Positions 15,305-17,302 of a stretch of DNA of 17,302 nt are shown in pieces. This stretch comes from an uncultured Gemmatimonadota bacterium (GTDB lineage Bacteria > Gemmatimonadota > Gemmatimonadetes > Gemmatimonadales > GWC2-71-9). Positions within the stretch are counted from its first letter, which is position 1. Every line of letters begins with the position of its first letter. Position numbers and translations under genes: made by a program. The stretch lies in contig CALGOK010000171.1 in the NCBI GenBank assembly GCA_937961295.1, positions 1-17,302 of the forward strand, read 5' to 3'. The notes under the pieces are model-generated. The model ran no database searches and had not been told where the DNA came from. It saw only the letters and a program-made list of their open reading frames with translations.

Positions 15305-15934
15305 ATGCGCTGCCTCGGTCGCCTGGTGGCGTTGATCCTGATGGTGCTCCTGCTCGCCGCGGGCTGGCTGTACCGCACCGAGATCACCCGCTTTGTGCGC
15401 GGAGTGGTCGACCCGATGTCGGTGGTGCGGCGCACCGGCACGCCGTCGCCCGAGGCGCTGGCGAGCGCCGAGCGCAAGGTGATCCAGCTGGTGGCGGAGC
15501 GCCCGGACTCCGTGCTCCTCACGGCGAGCGAGCTGGCCTCGCTGGTGGTGCAGGGGAGCGAGCTGCTCGGCGTGCGGGGGATGGACTCGGTCTCGATCGA
15601 GCTGGGTGACCGGTCGATCCGGGTGCGCGCGGTGGTCGACACCGACCAGCTGCCGGACCAGATGCGGGCGGCGCTGCCCGGGGTGCTCGGCGGCCGCGAG
15701 GAGGTGATTGCGGAGGGCGAGATCGTGCCGGCCCGGCCGGGCACCGCGGAGTGGCGGCTGGAGCGCGTGATCGTGCGCGGGCTGCCGCTTCCCGCGGACG
15801 TGGTGGCCCGGATCCTGGGCCGGGTCACCGGGCGGGAGAGTGACGGACGTTTGCTGATCGGGATGCCGCCGGAGATTGCCGGATTCCGGGTGCGGCCCGA
15901 GGGCGTGGCCATCTATCGGAGCGCGACGCGATGA
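15305..15934 (+). CDS. One-TM protein of unknown function
   Basis: A 209-residue protein starting 3 bp after the larE stop and overlapping the next start by ATGA, so it sits in a tight operon. One hydrophobic helix (about 4-23, LGRLVALILMVLLLAAGWLY) anchors it, with the rest probably periplasmic. The soluble part has an alpha-helical hairpin (LTASELASLVVQGSELLG) and then alternating strands ending GFRVRPEGVAIY, resembling small lipid-binding or LMF1-like beta folds, though I cannot name the family. It links larE to the sigma-54 activator by position only. Confidence 0.75.
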   Translation: MRCLGRLVALILMVLLLAAGWLYRTEITRFVRGVVDPMSVVRRTGTPSPEALASAERKVIQLVAERPDSVLLTASELASLVVQGSELLGVRGMDSVSIELGDRSIRVRAVVDTDQLPDQMRAALPGVLGGREEVIAEGEIVPARPGTAEWRLERVIVRGLPLPADVVARILGRVTGRESDGRLLIGMPPEIAGFRVRPEGVAIYRSATR

Positions 15935-17302
15935 ACGGCAGGCTGCTGGTGGTGGACGACGAGCGGTCGATCCGCGACATCCTGGCCCAGGTGCTGGGCT
16001 ACGAGGGGTACGAGGTCACCACCGCGTCGAGCGGCGGCGAGGCGCTCAACACCTACCGGCAGCGGCCGTTCGACCTGGTGCTCCTCGACGTCAAGATGCA
16101 GGGGATCGACGGCCTCGACACGCTGGCGCAGCTGCGGCAGCTCGATCCCGAGGCGCGGGTGGTGATGATCTCCGGGCACGGCACCATCAGCACGGCGGTG
16201 CAGGCGGTGAAGGACGGCGCGTTCGACTTCCTGGAGAAGCCGCTCGATTCCGACCGCCTGCTGGTCACCGTGCAGCGCGCGCTGGAGCACCGGCGGCTGG
16301 CGGGCGAGAATGCGCGGCTCCGCGAGGGGCTGGCGCGGGCCACCGACGCGCAGTTCGCCATGGTCGGCGACTCCGCCCCGCTCAAGGAGATCCGGGCGCT
16401 GGTGCAGAAGGTGGGGCCCACCAACGCCCGGGTGCTGATCACCGGCGAGAACGGCAGCGGCAAGGAGCTGGTGGCGCGAGCGATCCACGAGGCGTCGGGC
16501 CGTCGCGCACGGCCGTTCGTGGAGGTGAATTGCGCGGCGATCCCGAGCGAGCTGGTGGAGAGCGAGCTGTTCGGCCACATCAAGGGCGCCTTCACCGGCG
16601 CGGTGGCCGACCAGGCCGGCAAGTTCGACGCGGCCGACGGCGGGACGCTGTTCCTCGACGAGATCGGCGACCTCGCCCTCAACGCGCAGGCCAAGATCCT
16701 CCGCGCGCTGCAGGAGGGGGTGATCGTGCGGGTGGGCGACAGCAAGCCGATCAAGGTCGACGTGCGGGTCATCGCGGCGACCAACCGCGACCTGCGCCAG
16801 GAGATCCGCCAGGGATCGTTCCGCGAGGACCTCTACCACCGGCTCAATGTGATGCCGATCCACGTGCCGCCGCTGCGCAAGCGGGCGGGCGACATCCCCG
16901 CCCTCGTCTCCCACTTCGTCTCGGTGTTGGGCCAGGGGCCCGGGATGGCGCCCAAGCCATTCGCGGGCGACGCGCTCCGGATGCTGCAGGAACGGCGCTG
17001 GCCCGGCAACGTCCGCGAGCTGCGCAACGCGATCGAGCGGCTCCTGATCCTCTCCGCGGGCGACGAGGTCAGCGCCGACGACGTGGAGCAGGTGCTCCCC
17101 CGCGATCTGCTGCCGCCGATCGATCCCGAGAAGTTGGCCGACGAGGCGGGCGACCAGACGCTGAGCGAGTTCCGGGAGGACGCCGAGCGGGTGTTCATCC
17201 TTGCGCGGCTCCGGGAGCACAACTGGAACGTGGCGGAGACGGCGCGCGTTCTCGGAATGCCGCGCTCGAATCTCTACAACAAGATCGAGAAGTACGGCAT
17301 CG
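15931..17302 (+). CDS. NtrX/NtrC-type sigma-54 response regulator, 3' cut by window
   Basis: 457 codons are visible, and the reading frame leaves the window without a stop, within a few codons of the expected end. The receiver domain has D9/D10, phosphoacceptor D53, S81 and K103. The AAA+ domain has Walker A GENGSGKE (172-179), GAFTGA (219-224) for sigma-54 contact, and Walker B LFLDE (D243/E244). The Fis-type HTH is at the end (NVAETARVLGMPRSNLYNKI). It should activate sigma-54 promoters when phosphorylated. The ATG is inside the TGA of the previous gene. It is the natural type of partner for the NtrY-like kinase at 17-2887, though the two lie 13 kb apart here. Confidence 0.92.
   Translation, partial: MNGRLLVVDDERSIRDILAQVLGYEGYEVTTASSGGEALNTYRQRPFDLVLLDVKMQGIDGLDTLAQLRQLDPEARVVMISGHGTISTAVQAVKDGAFDFLEKPLDSDRLLVTVQRALEHRRLAGENARLREGLARATDAQFAMVGDSAPLKEIRALVQKVGPTNARVLITGENGSGKELVARAIHEASGRRARPFVEVNCAAIPSELVESELFGHIKGAFTGAVADQAGKFDAADGGTLFLDEIGDLALNAQAKILRALQEGVIVRVGDSKPIKVDVRVIAATNRDLRQEIRQGSFREDLYHRLNVMPIHVPPLRKRAGDIPALVSHFVSVLGQGPGMAPKPFAGDALRMLQERRWPGNVRELRNAIERLLILSAGDEVSADDVEQVLPRDLLPPIDPEKLADEAGDQTLSEFREDAERVFILARLREHNWNVAETARVLGMPRSNLYNKIEKYGI

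Overview
The window is very GC-rich, densely coded bacterial chromosome. Many lipoprotein-type exported proteins, an LTxxQ periplasmic protein, Ig-like (Big_2) repeats on a metalloprotease, a 6-bladed beta-propeller lipoprotein and an NtrY/NtrX-type regulatory pair together suggest a Gram-negative, Gemmatimonadota-like organism. That placement is an inference from gene style; no rRNA or other marker gene is present.

Left flank (1-6780, plus strand): a large NtrY-like membrane histidine kinase, a small LTxxQ periplasmic protein, a small lipoprotein starting on the stop codon of the gene before it, a palindromic spacer, a zinc-dependent alcohol dehydrogenase, a 111-bp palindromic repeat, and a full-length comM (YifB/Mg-chelatase-like AAA+ ATPase).

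Centre (about 6294-11100): an apparent genomic island placed inside comM. The last ~160 codons of comM occur twice, at 6294-6780 as the end of the intact gene and at 11100-11595 as a headless fragment, about 91% identical by hand count and sharing a 15-bp exact core at their left edge. The downstream fragment overlaps its chromosomal neighbour stop codon to stop codon, so it is probably the displaced native end and the island brought the replacement end. Cargo base composition is clearly more AT-rich than the flanks. It holds a response regulator with a run of 13 C at its start, then an apparent operon: an 84-aa exported six-cysteine peptide, a membrane-anchored thioredoxin-like protein (CFAC), a DsbA-like protein (CEFC) and a 6-bladed beta-propeller lipoprotein. 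I see no integrase. A broken XRE-type regulator lies against the right junction. The reading I favour is a secreted disulfide-rich peptide with its own oxidative-folding partners and an envelope propeller protein, possibly phase-variable in control.

Right flank (11592-17302): on the minus strand, arfB (ribosome rescue hydrolase), a small Ig-like lipoprotein, and a Big_2/metzincin metalloprotease lipoprotein whose signal peptide is only recovered with a CTG start. On the plus strand, larE (sulfur transferase of the nickel-pincer cofactor pathway), a one-TM protein of unknown function, and an NtrC/NtrX-type sigma-54 activator cut by the window end.
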